Source: Bacillus sp. SM2101 (lineage in GTDB: Bacteria > Bacillota > Bacilli > Bacillales > SM2101). Taken from it: a stretch of DNA of 38,123 nucleotides. Below the pieces are notes generated by a model that made no database searches, was not told where the DNA came from, and saw only the letters and a program-made list of their open reading frames with translations. The translations under genes and the position numbers were made by a program. The DNA is taken from contig NZ_JAEUFG010000035.1 of NCBI RefSeq assembly GCF_018588585.1, forward strand, positions 1 through 38,123, given 5' to 3'. Within the stretch, counting starts at the first letter, position 1. Every line of letters begins with the position of its first letter. Below are positions 8,350 to 17,124 of this stretch, piece by piece.

Positions 8350-9006
8350 ATGAAAGACAGATATTTATTTTTATTTGGTGGAAACCCTTCATTATTACAA
8401 GCTAATCAATCGTTTGTTCAAAAATGTGGGGGCAAAAAAGCTCATATTGCATTATTGATCACTTATTCTCCTAAGTGGAAAGAATACTTACCGTTCTACG
8501 TTCAGACTTGGGAGGAGTTAGGTATTAATAGCTATTCTGTCATTATGCCAGACGAAAATAATCAACTAGATTACGATCAAGCTACAAATACATTAGCTCA
8601 ATCTACGGGGATTTTCATAGGTGGTGGAAGTACATACGAATACCATAAACAATACACAAAGTCACCAATAAAACAGCTAATAAAAGAACATTATTACAAT
8701 GGCGTTCCTGTCGCAGCCTGTTCTGCTGGTGCACTCATTTCATTAACAGAAAGTTTTATCTCACCTGACGAATCTAAAACTAACGAGATTGAAATGATTA
8801 AAGGTATTGGTCTACTTTCCAATATCCTTATCAGTGTACATTATACAGAGGACAAGCAGGAACCATATTTGCATAGTGCTTTGAATCAGACTTCCATTCC
8901 ATTTGGCTATGGCATTGACGAAAATGCATGTGTTGTATTTAAGAATGAAGGCCATTTGACAAATATAGGAAATTCAGTTCACTCCATAAAAATCAGTACA
9001 AATTAA
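8350..9006 (+). CDS. Peptidase S51 / type 1 glutamine amidotransferase-like protein (PepE-like)
   Basis: 218-residue class I GAT-like hydrolase of the S51 group (aspartyl dipeptidase, cyanophycinase). The nucleophile Ser125 is in ACSAGAL after the GVPVAA strand, the glycine-rich turn FIGGGSTYEYH is at 89-99, and a His follows in ISVHYTEDKQEP (164), which is the expected second catalytic residue. Length fits the PepE-type subfamily. GGAGTG precedes the ATG. No operon partner; the spacers on both sides are long. Exact peptide substrate cannot be read from the sequence. Confidence 0.85.
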   Translation: MKDRYLFLFGGNPSLLQANQSFVQKCGGKKAHIALLITYSPKWKEYLPFYVQTWEELGINSYSVIMPDENNQLDYDQATNTLAQSTGIFIGGGSTYEYHKQYTKSPIKQLIKEHYYNGVPVAACSAGALISLTESFISPDESKTNEIEMIKGIGLLSNILISVHYTEDKQEPYLHSALNQTSIPFGYGIDENACVVFKNEGHLTNIGNSVHSIKISTN

Positions 9007-9711
9007 TTGTTGCTTTTTTGTTCTAAGGTATAGTATACGACTAGCGTTCTTGGCATCTTGCTACCTTTACAATTATTGAGCTCACGTAAAACTCATCAAT
9101 CGTCCATTTTTAATAAAAAATAAGTTTACGAGATTTGTTTTAACTATAAAAAATCTCCCTAACGGTATGCAGGGGAAGATCAAGAGTTTAGCTCTCATCA
9201 CTTGATTAGAGTTAAACTCTTTGCCAAAGTTCACTTTTGAGTGATCGTTAGCCTCCAAATCGGTATGTGCTAAACTCATCGATAAACCCTATTATTCCTC
9301 TAACCAGGTTGCCAAACCCCTTCTTGACTCTAAAGAGTTCCACCACAGCTCCCCTAGTGAATTTGCTACTCTCTGTTTTAATTCATATCATTATAAGCTT
9401 ATTAGCTAATTACATCATTCAATTAGCTTGATTATTTCGTTGTCCTCACTAGCATTGACTGTAATAATTACCGTAAACTCGATTGATGGTGAACCTGAAT
9501 CCTCTTGCTCTTTCATAAAATGTTTACAAGTTCAATTTTCATGTTAGCTTATTCATCACTACTTCTTTATGACATTTTCTCCAATTTATAAATATTCCCT
9601 TCATGCAAAATCATTTAAATTAAAATTACATGTTCTCTTAATCTCGACAAAATCACACATAATATGACAAAATATAACTTAGTAGGAAAAAAGCTCAGGA
9701 GGCACACCGAT
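9007..9711. other. 700-bp intergenic region, possible remnants
   Basis: GTTCTTGGCATCTT (9046-9059) is a copy of the dispersed motif. AAGAGTTTAGCTCT (9182-9195) and AGAGTTAAACTCTT (9208-9221) form a 14-bp arm hairpin with one mismatch. On the minus strand 9415-9516 reads a 33-residue frame (MKEQEDSGSP...IIKLIE) with protein-like composition but no clear ribosome site; it may be the remnant of a small gene. Nothing else is convincing. Confidence 0.4.
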
Positions 9712-10695
9712 ATGTTAATAAAAACGAAAAAGACAAAAGATTTACAAAAACACATAGATGAACTTGAAGAAAAAGTAAGAATGCTAAAATTAGAAAAACA
9801 ACAACGAGAATTGATGACAAATGAGTTTCTAGCACAATTACAAACAGACTTGGTTGCGACGGTTGATCAGCATCAAATGGTGAATGATCAACATCAGGTA
9901 TTAGATTCTTTAGTAAAAACAATAAAAAGCCGTTTTGAACAAGTTCAAAATTTAAGCATTCAATCCAACGACATCTCTACATCTGTTATCGATAAAGGCG
10001 AATCACTTATCGCCTCAACAACCAAAATGGTCGAGCAGTCAAAAATAGGTAGAGATTCAGTAATTGAAGTAGAAGCTCTAATTAAACAATTGGGAGAACA
10101 GACGAATAATGCTTCTGAGAGTATGACACAGCTTGGTATTCGATCTAAAGAAATTGAAAATATCGTCAATGTCATAAACGATATTGCCGATCAAACAAAT
10201 CTACTTGCGTTAAATGCATCTATAGAAGCAGCACGTGCTGGTGAACAAGGTAAAGGCTTCGCTGTCGTGGCAGAAGAAGTTAGAAAACTAGCTGAAAGCA
10301 CAGCGTTAAGTACTAAAAACATTGCTGAACTTACGAGTCATATACAAGGCGAGATAAGTAGTGCTTTAAATGAAACGACAAAGAGCTCCTCTTTAGTTGA
10401 TAAAGGAATTGAACTAAGTGCTGAAACAACTTCAAAGATAAACAATAATTTACTAATAATGGAACAAGAACAAGAAGAAGTCAATAACGTACTTCAAGCA
10501 ATTAATGAACAAACAGCCTTTTCTAAAGAGGTCATTCAGCAAATAAATGACACTAAGTTTGTTTTTGATGAAATTAATGAAACGATTCTCATGCATATTG
10601 AAGATGCTGAAATAGTTGATTCAAAACTTGCAGCTGGCATTAGCGGAATTATCCATAAAGCACAAGAAGATACCAATCATGTTAAGGAAGAATAG
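9712..10695 (+). CDS. Soluble methyl-accepting chemotaxis-type receptor
   Basis: 327-residue cytoplasmic MCP. It starts with a 35-residue coiled coil ([25 protein letters not shown] type) and then the MCP signalling domain. The highly conserved hairpin tip is intact: [36 protein letters not shown]. There is no membrane segment and no recognised sensor domain, so the signal is probably internal and input must come through the N-terminal coiled coil. I use the ATG at 9712 because AGGAGG lies nine bases upstream; the ATG at 9664 has none. It couples to CheA/CheW at the chemosensory array. A strong bidirectional terminator follows. Confidence 0.9.
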   Translation: MLIKTKKTKDLQKHIDELEEKVRMLKLEKQQRELMTNEFLAQLQTDLVATVDQHQMVNDQHQVLDSLVKTIKSRFEQVQNLSIQSNDISTSVIDKGESLIASTTKMVEQSKIGRDSVIEVEALIKQLGEQTNNASESMTQLGIRSKEIENIVNVINDIADQTNLLALNASIEAARAGEQGKGFAVVAEEVRKLAESTALSTKNIAELTSHIQGEISSALNETTKSSSLVDKGIELSAETTSKINNNLLIMEQEQEEVNNVLQAINEQTAFSKEVIQQINDTKFVFDEINETILMHIEDAEIVDSKLAAGISGIIHKAQEDTNHVKEE

Positions 10696-10721
10696 CTTAT
10701 CCCATTCATTATTGGACAACT

Positions 10722-10756
10722 AAAACCAGCTAATCTCGTATTCATTAGCTGGTTTT
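10722..10756. terminator. Bidirectional terminator between MCP and ABC permease
   Basis: AAAACCAGCTAAT (10722-10734) pairs perfectly with ATTAGCTGGTTTT (10744-10756), loop nine bases. Runs of T at the stem base serve both strands in this convergent gap. Confidence 0.85.
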
Positions 10757-10790
10757 CCAGTTACATAATCATTATTTTGTGACCATTTCC

Positions 10791-11957
10791 TTATGCAACT
10801 TGTTTTCTTCGAATCGTGTTGTAAACTACAATAGTGAAAATGATTCCTAGTAGTGCAACGAGTGGATAGTGAACAATGGGATCTAATATTGGAACTCCTA
10901 CAACATTTATTGCATGAAATGGGTTTATAAATTCTGAAGCAGACATAAAACTTCCAAAGCTATACTTCTTCACATATTCCCATAATGGAGTCGGCATAGA
11001 GATAGATGGCAAGATGAAGACTATTGCACTAATAATAAAAGATACGAGTACATTTTTCGATACTGCAGACACCGCGAATATGAAAGCCATAAAAGCAAAT
11101 GCAGAGAGTACGTGAGCGCCGATTTGAATACCAAAATACTCTAAACCCGTTAGGCTATAAGGTGATTGTGGATATCCTAAATTTTGTATAGATGAACTCC
11201 ATCCACTAGTTCCATAAATGTATGTGTTCATTAATACATCAAAAATAACCCATGACATTGTAATAACTAAGATCAAAACCGTTGCAGCAATTATTTTTGC
11301 TGTAACAACTATTTTGCGTCCATGGCGTGTGCTGTATATCAATTGGTCCATTCCAGTACTTGTTTCATTTACAAAAACTGAAGCTAGTCCAACTAGCATA
11401 ATTAATCCTGTAAAATAAGCTGCGTAATCACTGGCGAAACCAATTGTATTTTTTGGTCCTTCATTATAGTTAAAAGTATCTACAACCAAATTTTCTAACA
11501 TTTCCTTTTCTAACAATGCTTCCTTATAAGTAAAATCACCTTTATTTAATGTATTTAATTTATCATCGAATTCTTTCAGAGTGATCTTATAATCTTCTAA
11601 ATATGATCTTGCAATACTTATTCTATTTAAGATAAAGTATTCAGCAACTTCTTCTGATGTTAATTCCGTCATTACTCCACTGTAATTTTCATCATATTTC
11701 TTCTGTACTTTGGCCTCAAGAGATTGTGAAATTTCCAAGGCATCTTCTATCTTCTGTTCTGTTATCTTTCCCTCCCACTGTTTTGCAACTACTTGCAGTT
11801 CCTCCTTAATATCTACAGCAGAAGTATCTAAATTATTAGGAATTCTCGATTCGTTAAACATGATCATACCAAAAAGGAGAAGCATAAGTATCATCGAAAT
11901 GTATATCCCTTTTTGTCTAAATATTTTATATAATTCAAATTTCACTAGTTGTTTCAT
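10791..11957 (-). CDS. ABC-2 type transporter permease, ATPase partner lost
   Basis: 388-residue integral membrane protein. One helix lies near the N-terminus (GIYISMILMLLLFGMIMF), a soluble loop of about 130 residues with charged, coiled-coil-like sequence follows, then five or so further helices (ITGLIMLVGLASVFV, IIAATVLILVITMSWVIF, ALLGIIFTIVVY and others). This is the ABC-2 permease layout. The start ATG at 11955-11957 follows AGGAGG closely and overlaps the TGA of the remnant upstream by four bases (ATGA), as in a normal ATPase-permease pair. Because the ATPase gene there is destroyed, the permease would need an ATPase from elsewhere, or it is non-functional. Substrate unknown. Confidence 0.85.
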   Translation of the reverse strand: MKQLVKFELYKIFRQKGIYISMILMLLLFGMIMFNESRIPNNLDTSAVDIKEELQVVAKQWEGKITEQKIEDALEISQSLEAKVQKKYDENYSGVMTELTSEEVAEYFILNRISIARSYLEDYKITLKEFDDKLNTLNKGDFTYKEALLEKEMLENLVVDTFNYNEGPKNTIGFASDYAAYFTGLIMLVGLASVFVNETSTGMDQLIYSTRHGRKIVVTAKIIAATVLILVITMSWVIFDVLMNTYIYGTSGWSSSIQNLGYPQSPYSLTGLEYFGIQIGAHVLSAFAFMAFIFAVSAVSKNVLVSFIISAIVFILPSISMPTPLWEYVKKYSFGSFMSASEFINPFHAINVVGVPILDPIVHYPLVALLGIIFTIVVYNTIRRKQVA

Positions 11958-12075
11958 CGTACTACCTCCTGTTCGAATAAATAGCAATCTTCAAGGTTCG
12001 GTGTTAATCTCTCAAATGAAACATCATTTACTGATCTCTAAACATGTTTATGATATTTTCAATTGTTAAATTCAA
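11954..12075 (-). pseudogene. Internally deleted ABC transporter ATPase gene
   Basis: Upstream of the permease, a TTG with AAAGGTG before it begins LNLTIENIINMFRDQ, the usual N-terminus of a bacillary ABC ATPase. A stop and frame change follow, then VNDVSFERLTPNLEDCYLFEQEVVR up to the TGA that overlaps the permease start. VNDVSFE is the next N-terminal strand of the same family, while TPNLEDCYLF resembles its extreme C-terminus (usually T/SPxLEDxYLYYF). Walker A, signature and Walker B are all absent. The simplest reading is a loss of roughly 200 or more codons from the middle, plus a small frameshift. Confidence 0.62.
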
Positions 12076-12267
12076 GTGGAACACCTTTCAAATTTGACTA
12101 ATATTGCAGTGCAAATAAAAATGACGTTAGTAGTATACTAGTCCTTAGTTTTTTTACCTCGGTTAGTTAAACGAAATGAAGTTAGGAAAAGTTTTAAAAA
12201 GATATTTGTAAATAATAGGATTTAAATTATTAATTGAAATAAATGATGTAAGTTCTGCAAATGATTA

Positions 12268-12316
12268 AGGAAAAACAAAAGACCATCTTCTCAAGATTTA
12301 AATGAGAAATTGGCTT
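12268..12316 (-). terminator. Terminator of the small membrane-protein gene
   Basis: On the minus strand AAGCCAATTTCTCA pairs imperfectly with TGAGAAGATGGTCT, and a T-rich tail TTTTGTTTTT follows. It is about 50 bases past the stop at 12363. Confidence 0.6.
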
Positions 12317-12362
12317 TCTTGTTATATGTTCTTACGATAGAAATACTTCAAATAATTATAGT

Positions 12363-12590
12363 TTATTTTGATAGCCTATCTAAACAAGAAACAGCTGAAG
12401 AAAAAGTTAAAAAACCTCTTTCATATTCAGGATACATCCCCCTATCTTTACATTCTTGTACTAACGTTTGATTGTTATTTTCATTCGTGTAAACAGAGTA
12501 GCTAAAAAAGATTACTATTAAGACAATGCTAATATATATAAAAGACTTTTTATTCATTTTCACGCTAATTTTCACACCCTCACTTATCAC
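12363..12590 (-). CDS. Small single-helix membrane or exported protein
   Basis: Up to 75 residues. The initiation codon is unclear: GTG at 12590 has only AGGT upstream, an internal GTG is possible, and the ATG reading MNKKSFIYIS (12555-12557) gives a natural Lys-rich N-terminus directly before the hydrophobic helix IYISIVLIVIFFSYSVY. About 40 polar residues follow, with two cysteines (CKDRGMYPEYERG and AVSCLDRL) that could form a disulfide outside the cell. No family recognised. A terminator follows and no operon partner is seen. Confidence 0.55.
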   Translation of the reverse strand: MISEGVKISVKMNKKSFIYISIVLIVIFFSYSVYTNENNNQTLVQECKDRGMYPEYERGFLTFSSAVSCLDRLSK

Positions 12591-12670
12591 TAGTATTTAC
12601 CTATAAACTTAAACGAAATCGACAGCATAAAAGTTTTAAACATAACTTAAAACTTATTTAATGAACATAC

Positions 12671-12702
12671 GAAGCCCCATAAACGACTGTTTATGGGGCT
12701 TC
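12671..12702 (-). terminator. Terminator at the end of the cobalamin locus
   Basis: GAAGCCCCATAAAC (12671-12684) pairs perfectly with GTTTATGGGGCTTC (12689-12702), 14 bp with a 4-base loop, 80 bases past cobA. The U tract is poor, but the stem is very stable. Confidence 0.7.
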
Positions 12703-12781
12703 TAACTACATATGAAAATTTGTATTTATTACTGTATTCACAAGAAGTTATATACAAAGCTAATGACTGCAGACAACACTA

Positions 12782-13537
12782 TTATTTAATAGCTTCAAAC
12801 CACTTAATTTTTTCTCTCATACCAACGACATTACCAACGAGTACAACAGCTGGGTGAGTAATATTCTCTTTTTGAGAGATTTCAAAAATCGAATGTAATT
12901 CTCCAGTTACTGTTCTTTGTTCCGCTGTTGTTCCCCATTCAATCATGGCAACCGGTGTTGAAGGATCTTTCCCGTTATTTATTAATTGTGTACAAATATG
13001 TTTAAGATTACCTACACCCATATAAAATGCAATCGTATCAATTCCTTGAGCAAGCGCCTGCCAGTTAATCATGTCTTGTCCTTTGCTTTCTCGACCATGG
13101 CCAGTTACAATCGCAAATGATGATGCATGATCTCTGTGAGTAACAGGAATTCCAGCATAAGCAGGTGCCGCAATACCAGATGTAATCCCTGGAATAACCT
13201 CGTAAGGAATGTCATTTGTGGCTAACACTTCTGCCTCTTCTCCACCCCTACCAAAGACGAAAGGATCTCCCCCTTTCAAACGAGTTACAACTTTCCCTTC
13301 AAGTGCTTTTTCAACGAGAAGTTCATTTATTTGCTCTTGAATTAGTTCATGCTTACCAGGAAGCTTGCCGCAAAAAATCAATTCTGCTCCATCTTTTGCA
13401 TGCTTTAAAAGCTCATTACTAATTAAGCGATCATAAGCAATCACATCTGCCTCTTGGATACACTCTAATCCACGTAAAGTAATAAGTTTAGGGTCTCCTG
13501 GACCAGCTCCTACTATATACACTTTTCCCTTTTTCAT
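12782..13537 (-). CDS. cobA: Uroporphyrinogen-III C-methyltransferase (SUMT)
   Basis: 251-residue single-function SUMT. It transfers two methyls from SAM to C2 and C7 of uroporphyrinogen III, giving precorrin-2, the entry point to cobalamin and siroheme. Diagnostic motifs are VYIVGAGPGDPKLITLRG at the N-terminus, TRLKGGDPFVFGRGGEEAE near residue 85-100, and VIPGITSGIAAPAYAGIPVTHR around 118-135. It lacks the CysG dehydrogenase/chelatase half, as in the short SUMT of bacilli. It is the last gene of the cobalamin locus, 140 bp after cobT, and its ribosome site AAAGGGGAG is buried in a hairpin (see the leader entry). Confidence 0.95.
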   Translation of the reverse strand: MKKGKVYIVGAGPGDPKLITLRGLECIQEADVIAYDRLISNELLKHAKDGAELIFCGKLPGKHELIQEQINELLVEKALEGKVVTRLKGGDPFVFGRGGEEAEVLATNDIPYEVIPGITSGIAAPAYAGIPVTHRDHASSFAIVTGHGRESKGQDMINWQALAQGIDTIAFYMGVGNLKHICTQLINNGKDPSTPVAMIEWGTTAEQRTVTGELHSIFEISQKENITHPAVVLVGNVVGMREKIKWFEAIK

Positions 13538-13545
13538 AGATGTCT

Positions 13546-13640
13546 CCCCTTTATCTTAAATATTGTATAAAGGGGTTAAGACTCACACCTCATTTTGTGT
13601 GGAACCTTACATTCATGTGCAGCAGACCTCCACATGACTC
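13546..13640 (-). promoter_or_regulatory. cobA leader with hairpin covering the ribosome site
   Basis: The 140-bp cobT-cobA spacer contains ordered pairings on the minus strand: CATGTG with CACATG (13614-13636), CACAC with GTGTG (13584-13601), and CCCCTTTAT with ATAAAGGGG (13546-13575). The last one includes the cobA Shine-Dalgarno AAAGGGGAG. That geometry fits translational control of cobA. No known riboswitch consensus, including the cobalamin one, was recognised. Function is inferred from structure only. Confidence 0.45.
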
Positions 13641-13678
13641 CCCATTGTCATTCTTCAAATAGTACCACTATGTTAGCT

Positions 13679-14722
13679 TTACTCTTCTTTATTAGACACA
13701 CCTGCTTGAGTAAAGGTGGCCATTTCTTTTAACATTAGTGTGGCAGATTTTACGATTGGAAATGCAACTGCTGCTCCACTTCCTTCACCTAACCGAAGCC
13801 CAAGATTTACCAAAGGTTTTATTCCTAAAAACTCAATTGCAACTTTGTGCCCAGGCTCAACCGATTGGTGTCCAACTATCATATAATCCACAACTACAGG
13901 ATCAATTACTTTAGCAAGACATGCTGCAATCGTACAAATAAAGCCATCAACTAGAATTGGAACTCGATAATGAGCAGCTGCAAGCATGGCACCAGTCATT
14001 CCAGCAATCTCTAATCCACCTATTTTAGACAGTATATCATATACTTCAGTTGAATTTGGGTTTCGTTTCACTATTGCTTCCTTAATTGCCTCAATTTTTT
14101 TAATTTTCCCATCATCTGAAATACCCGTACCATGACCGACAATTTCTGCTACATTCTCATCCGATAATACAGCCAATATTGCACTGCTTGTTGTCGTATT
14201 TCCTATACCCATTTCACCTAAGATGAGACATTTTACCCCATCCTTTATAAACTTCTCAGCCTCTTCATAGCCAACCTTGACAGCTTGCTCGGCTTCCGAA
14301 CGACTCATTGCATCCTGCTGTAGGAAATTCGCTGTGCCATACTTTATTTTTCTATTTACTAACCCTTCACCATTAATATCATTTGCTACTCCTATATCTA
14401 TAATTTTAAACTTTGCTCCTATTTGTCTACTAAAGACATTTATAGCCGCTCCACCTGTTAGAAAATTGTAAACCATTTGAGATGTTACTTCTTGAGGAAA
14501 CGCAGATACACCCTCCTTGGCAATCCCATGGTCTGCTGCAAAGACGATCACACCAGGAGGCATTACGGTTGGAAAAGATTCTCCTGTCATTTCAGCAAGT
14601 GCAATCGCTATTTCTTCTAATCTACCAAGACTACCTTGAGGTTTTGTTAATGTATCAACATACCTACTTACTTCTGTTCCTTTTTGCTTCGCTAATGGTG
14701 GAATCGTCACATGAATAGACAT
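13679..14722 (-). CDS. cobT: Nicotinate-nucleotide-dimethylbenzimidazole phosphoribosyltransferase
   Basis: 347-residue cytoplasmic enzyme. It makes alpha-ribazole phosphate from nicotinate mononucleotide and the lower-ligand base, for the nucleotide loop of cobalamin. Visible family motifs are KPQGSLGRLEE (27-37), ADHGIAKEGVSAFP (63-76), GEMGIGNTTTSSA (169-181), GHGTGISDDG (196-205), GHQSVEPGH (284-292) and LGEGSGAA (311-318), where Glu313 is the catalytic base by position. Length is normal. AAGGAGG lies before the ATG. It is separated from cbiA by a 315-bp spacer with dispersed repeats, so it may have its own promoter. Confidence 0.96.
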   Translation of the reverse strand: MSIHVTIPPLAKQKGTEVSRYVDTLTKPQGSLGRLEEIAIALAEMTGESFPTVMPPGVIVFAADHGIAKEGVSAFPQEVTSQMVYNFLTGGAAINVFSRQIGAKFKIIDIGVANDINGEGLVNRKIKYGTANFLQQDAMSRSEAEQAVKVGYEEAEKFIKDGVKCLILGEMGIGNTTTSSAILAVLSDENVAEIVGHGTGISDDGKIKKIEAIKEAIVKRNPNSTEVYDILSKIGGLEIAGMTGAMLAAAHYRVPILVDGFICTIAACLAKVIDPVVVDYMIVGHQSVEPGHKVAIEFLGIKPLVNLGLRLGEGSGAAVAFPIVKSATLMLKEMATFTQAGVSNKEE

Positions 14723-14757
14723 AATAATGAAAACCTCCTTGAATTGTTTATATGTAA

Positions 14758-14968
14758 AGCTCTTTTCGTAAACTGAGCTATTGTGACAAAATTAAAATAC
14801 CAGTAAAATAACTTTTCATTAGTTGACATTATTATATAACAACAAATGATGCCACGAATGATAAGATGTATACGTGTTACGAAAAAACTCAATTAATGCG
14901 AAAACAGCCTTTTTACATTTGAATAGCTAAATGAGAGTGACATCTTGTACGACAAACCTCAATCTATC
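14758..14968. repeat. Dispersed intergenic repeat element in the cbiA-cobT spacer
   Basis: AGCTCTTTTCGTAAACT (14758-14774), GATGCCACGAA (14848-14858), TTACGAAAAAACTCAATTAATGCGAAAACAGC (from about 14877 to 14908; split here as TTACGAAAAAACTC and AATTAATGCGAAAACAGC) and ATGAGAGTGACATCTTG (from 14931) are all modules found elsewhere in spacers. The 17 bases ATTAATGCGAAAACAGC (14892-14908) recur exactly in inverted orientation at 28353-28369. No gene is seen in the spacer. Confidence 0.6.
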
Positions 14969-15036
14969 AAAAAGCATACGTATTTTTTGTGATTTCCTTC
15001 ACATAATTAATGTTGCTTATTGTTGCCATAATATGA

Positions 15037-16413
15037 CTAATTACCTTTCTCCCATTGTCGACATTTAGTCACCCAATTGTGAACCATTTCTGGACATGAA
15101 GCAAAGTGAAAATGAGTATAGCCTGCTACAACATTACTATTCATAAAGCCTTCCTTTTTCACTCCTCGCATACCTTTTGTTTCATAGGCATATTGTACAT
15201 TAATGGTAGTGGCTGATGAAAAGGTCGAGTAATGAAACTCATGGCCTTTTGCATGTAAGTGATTTGGTAATAGGTAATTACCTGGTGCACCACTTATTTC
15301 ACGATAGCCAAGTGCTGCAAGCTTTTGCTGCATTTTTACTTTCCCAGGGATAATACCGACCATTTCAAAACACTCATCTTCTGTAGATTCTATCATGTCT
15401 GTTAAAAACATAAATCCACCACATTCTGCTAATGTTGGTATCCCACTAGTTATCGCACGTTTGATCGAATCTTTGACTGCAGCTTGTTCTGATAATTGCT
15501 TAGCAAATTCTTCAGGAAAGCCTCCTCCAATGTATAAACCAGAAACCCCTCCAGGTAATTGGTCACCTCTTAACGGAGAAAAAAAGACGAGCTCAGCTCC
15601 AAAGGCTTTTAAAATATCTAAATTTTCTTGATAATAAAAATTAAAAGCTTCATCCTTCGCAACGGCAATCTTAACACTTTGGGTATGCTGTATATCAAAT
15701 ATTCCAGTCGGGTGATGATCAATTCCTTTTGATTCAGCAAGCTCATACAGTAGATCAAGGTCTATTGTCTCTGACACAAGATTTCCTAAGGTTGCGAAAA
15801 AATGATCCAGCTCTCCCCTTTCTATGGACGGCACTAACCCTAAATGTCTCTCTGGAATTTCAATATTATCCTCTCTTTTTAAATAGCCAACCACTGGAAT
15901 ATGACACTCTTGCTCTATCGCCGTTTTCACAAGTTTATAATGACCTTCGCTACCTACTCTATTCGCAATAACACCTACAATATTCGGCTCTGGAGAAAGG
16001 ACTTGAAAACCTTTCACAATAGCTGCCGCACTTCTAGCCATACTCGCACAATTGACAACGAGTATAACTGGTGTATTTGTAATCACACTTATTTCTGCCG
16101 TACTCCCTGCATTCGTTTGTGGATTTTTGCCATCGTAAAAACCCATCACACCTTCAATAATTGAGATATCAGCGTCATCACACCCACGACTGAATATTTC
16201 ACGAACGACTTCATGAGAAAGCATCCAACTATCTAAATTTCTTGATGGTCTGCCTGTAACAGCGGTATGATACGTAGGATCGATGTAATCAGGTCCACAC
16301 TTAAAACCTTGTACATTCAATCCTCTTTGCTGAAAGGCAGCCATCAAACCAATCGTTAAGGTCGTTTTACCAACTCCACTTCCTGTTCCAGCAATGACAA
16401 ATCTTTTGCTCAT
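15037..16413 (-). CDS. cbiA: Cobyrinate a,c-diamide synthase
   Basis: 458-residue glutamine-dependent ATPase that amidates the a and c side chains of cobyrinate. The N-terminal dethiobiotin-synthetase-like domain has the P-loop GTGSGVGKTT (9-18) and CGPDYIDPTYH (39-49). The C-terminal class I glutaminase-like domain has GLYIGGGFPEEFA (292-304), the nucleophile Cys331 in LAECGGFMFL, and the His region THFHF near 436-440. Full length. AAGGAGG precedes the ATG. It is the first gene after the tandem array, which inserts about 700 bp between cbiG and cbiA where the neighbouring genes overlap or nearly touch. Confidence 0.96.
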   Translation of the reverse strand: MSKRFVIAGTGSGVGKTTLTIGLMAAFQQRGLNVQGFKCGPDYIDPTYHTAVTGRPSRNLDSWMLSHEVVREIFSRGCDDADISIIEGVMGFYDGKNPQTNAGSTAEISVITNTPVILVVNCASMARSAAAIVKGFQVLSPEPNIVGVIANRVGSEGHYKLVKTAIEQECHIPVVGYLKREDNIEIPERHLGLVPSIERGELDHFFATLGNLVSETIDLDLLYELAESKGIDHHPTGIFDIQHTQSVKIAVAKDEAFNFYYQENLDILKAFGAELVFFSPLRGDQLPGGVSGLYIGGGFPEEFAKQLSEQAAVKDSIKRAITSGIPTLAECGGFMFLTDMIESTEDECFEMVGIIPGKVKMQQKLAALGYREISGAPGNYLLPNHLHAKGHEFHYSTFSSATTINVQYAYETKGMRGVKKEGFMNSNVVAGYTHFHFASCPEMVHNWVTKCRQWEKGN

Positions 16414-16466
16414 TTTGTAGCCTCCTTATAAGAAATGCAAAAGGCACCCCGATTCCACACTTGCCC

Positions 16467-16495
16467 ACATTCTGTGAGCAACTGTGGAAGAATGT
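16467..16495 (-). promoter_or_regulatory. Small hairpin in the cbiA leader
   Basis: ACATTCT and AGAATGT (about 16469-16495) pair across a 14- to 15-base loop, about 55-80 bases before the cbiA start and just after the tandem array. It could be a pause or processing site. No consensus recognised. Confidence 0.3.
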
Positions 16496-16502
16496 ATCTG
16501 TC

Positions 16503-17071
16503 AGAACTTCTGCTTCACTATCAAATTACCTCTATTTATTGTCCAAACTTCTTGCTTTACTATCCAATTAACTCTATTTACTATCCGAATAACTCTATTT
16601 ACTGTCCAAACTTCTTGCTTTACTATCCAATTAACTCTATTTACTATCCAAACTTCTTGCTTTACTATCCAATTAACTCTATTTACTGTCCAAACTTCTT
16701 GGTTTACTATCCAAATAACTCTATTTACTGTCCGAACTTCTTGCTTTACTATCCAATTAACTCTATTTACTATCCGAACTTCTGCTTCACTATCAAATTA
16801 CCTCTATTTATTGTCCAAACTTCTTGCTTTACTATCCAATTAACTCTATTTACTATCCGAATAACTCTTTTTACTGTCCAAACTTCTTGTTTTACTATCC
16901 AAATAACTCTATTTACTATCCGAACTTCTGCTTTACTATCCAATTAACTCTATTTACTATCCGAACTTCTTGCTTTACTATCCAATTAACTCTATTTACT
17001 ATCCGAACTTCTTACTTTACTATCCAATTAACTCTATTTACTGTCCGAACTCTTGATTTTACTGTCTTAAC
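16503..17071. repeat. Tandem array of 21-bp half-units (42-bp units)
   Basis: About 27 half-units of 20-21 bp alternate between two forms, ACTTCTTGCTTTACTATCC and TTAACTCTATTTACTATCC, giving a 42-bp unit repeated about 13 times. Variation is limited to a few sites (C/T, A/G before TCC, CAA or CGA). A block of about 110 bp at 16504-16615 recurs with a single change seen at 16776-16887, so there was a later segmental duplication. Because 42 is a multiple of three, all plus-strand frames stay open for long stretches; the resulting repetitive peptides have no ribosome sites and are artefacts. The array lies in the cobalamin transcript between cbiG and cbiA. Confidence 0.95.
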
Positions 17072-17124
17072 CTAATGATTCTACTCACAAGCTAGGAAAA
17101 CGAGATTACTAGCCATCATATCAA

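Noticed and set aside
9082-9279. 65-residue minus-strand frame
   Set aside because: No ribosome site, it spans the hairpin at 9182-9221, and the sequence has no recognisable pattern.
13541-13678. Second cobalamin riboswitch before cobA
   Set aside because: Neither the B12 box nor the GCCACTG core is present.
16503-17071. CRISPR array
   Set aside because: The units are contiguous and near-identical, with no unique spacers, and no cas gene is present.
16435-17075. Three overlapping plus-strand open frames of 83-170 residues with repetitive Tyr/Phe/Pro/Asn/Thr-rich peptides
   Set aside because: They are the 42-bp array read in three frames; the period is a multiple of three and lacks stops. 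No ribosome sites, and the strand opposes the operon.
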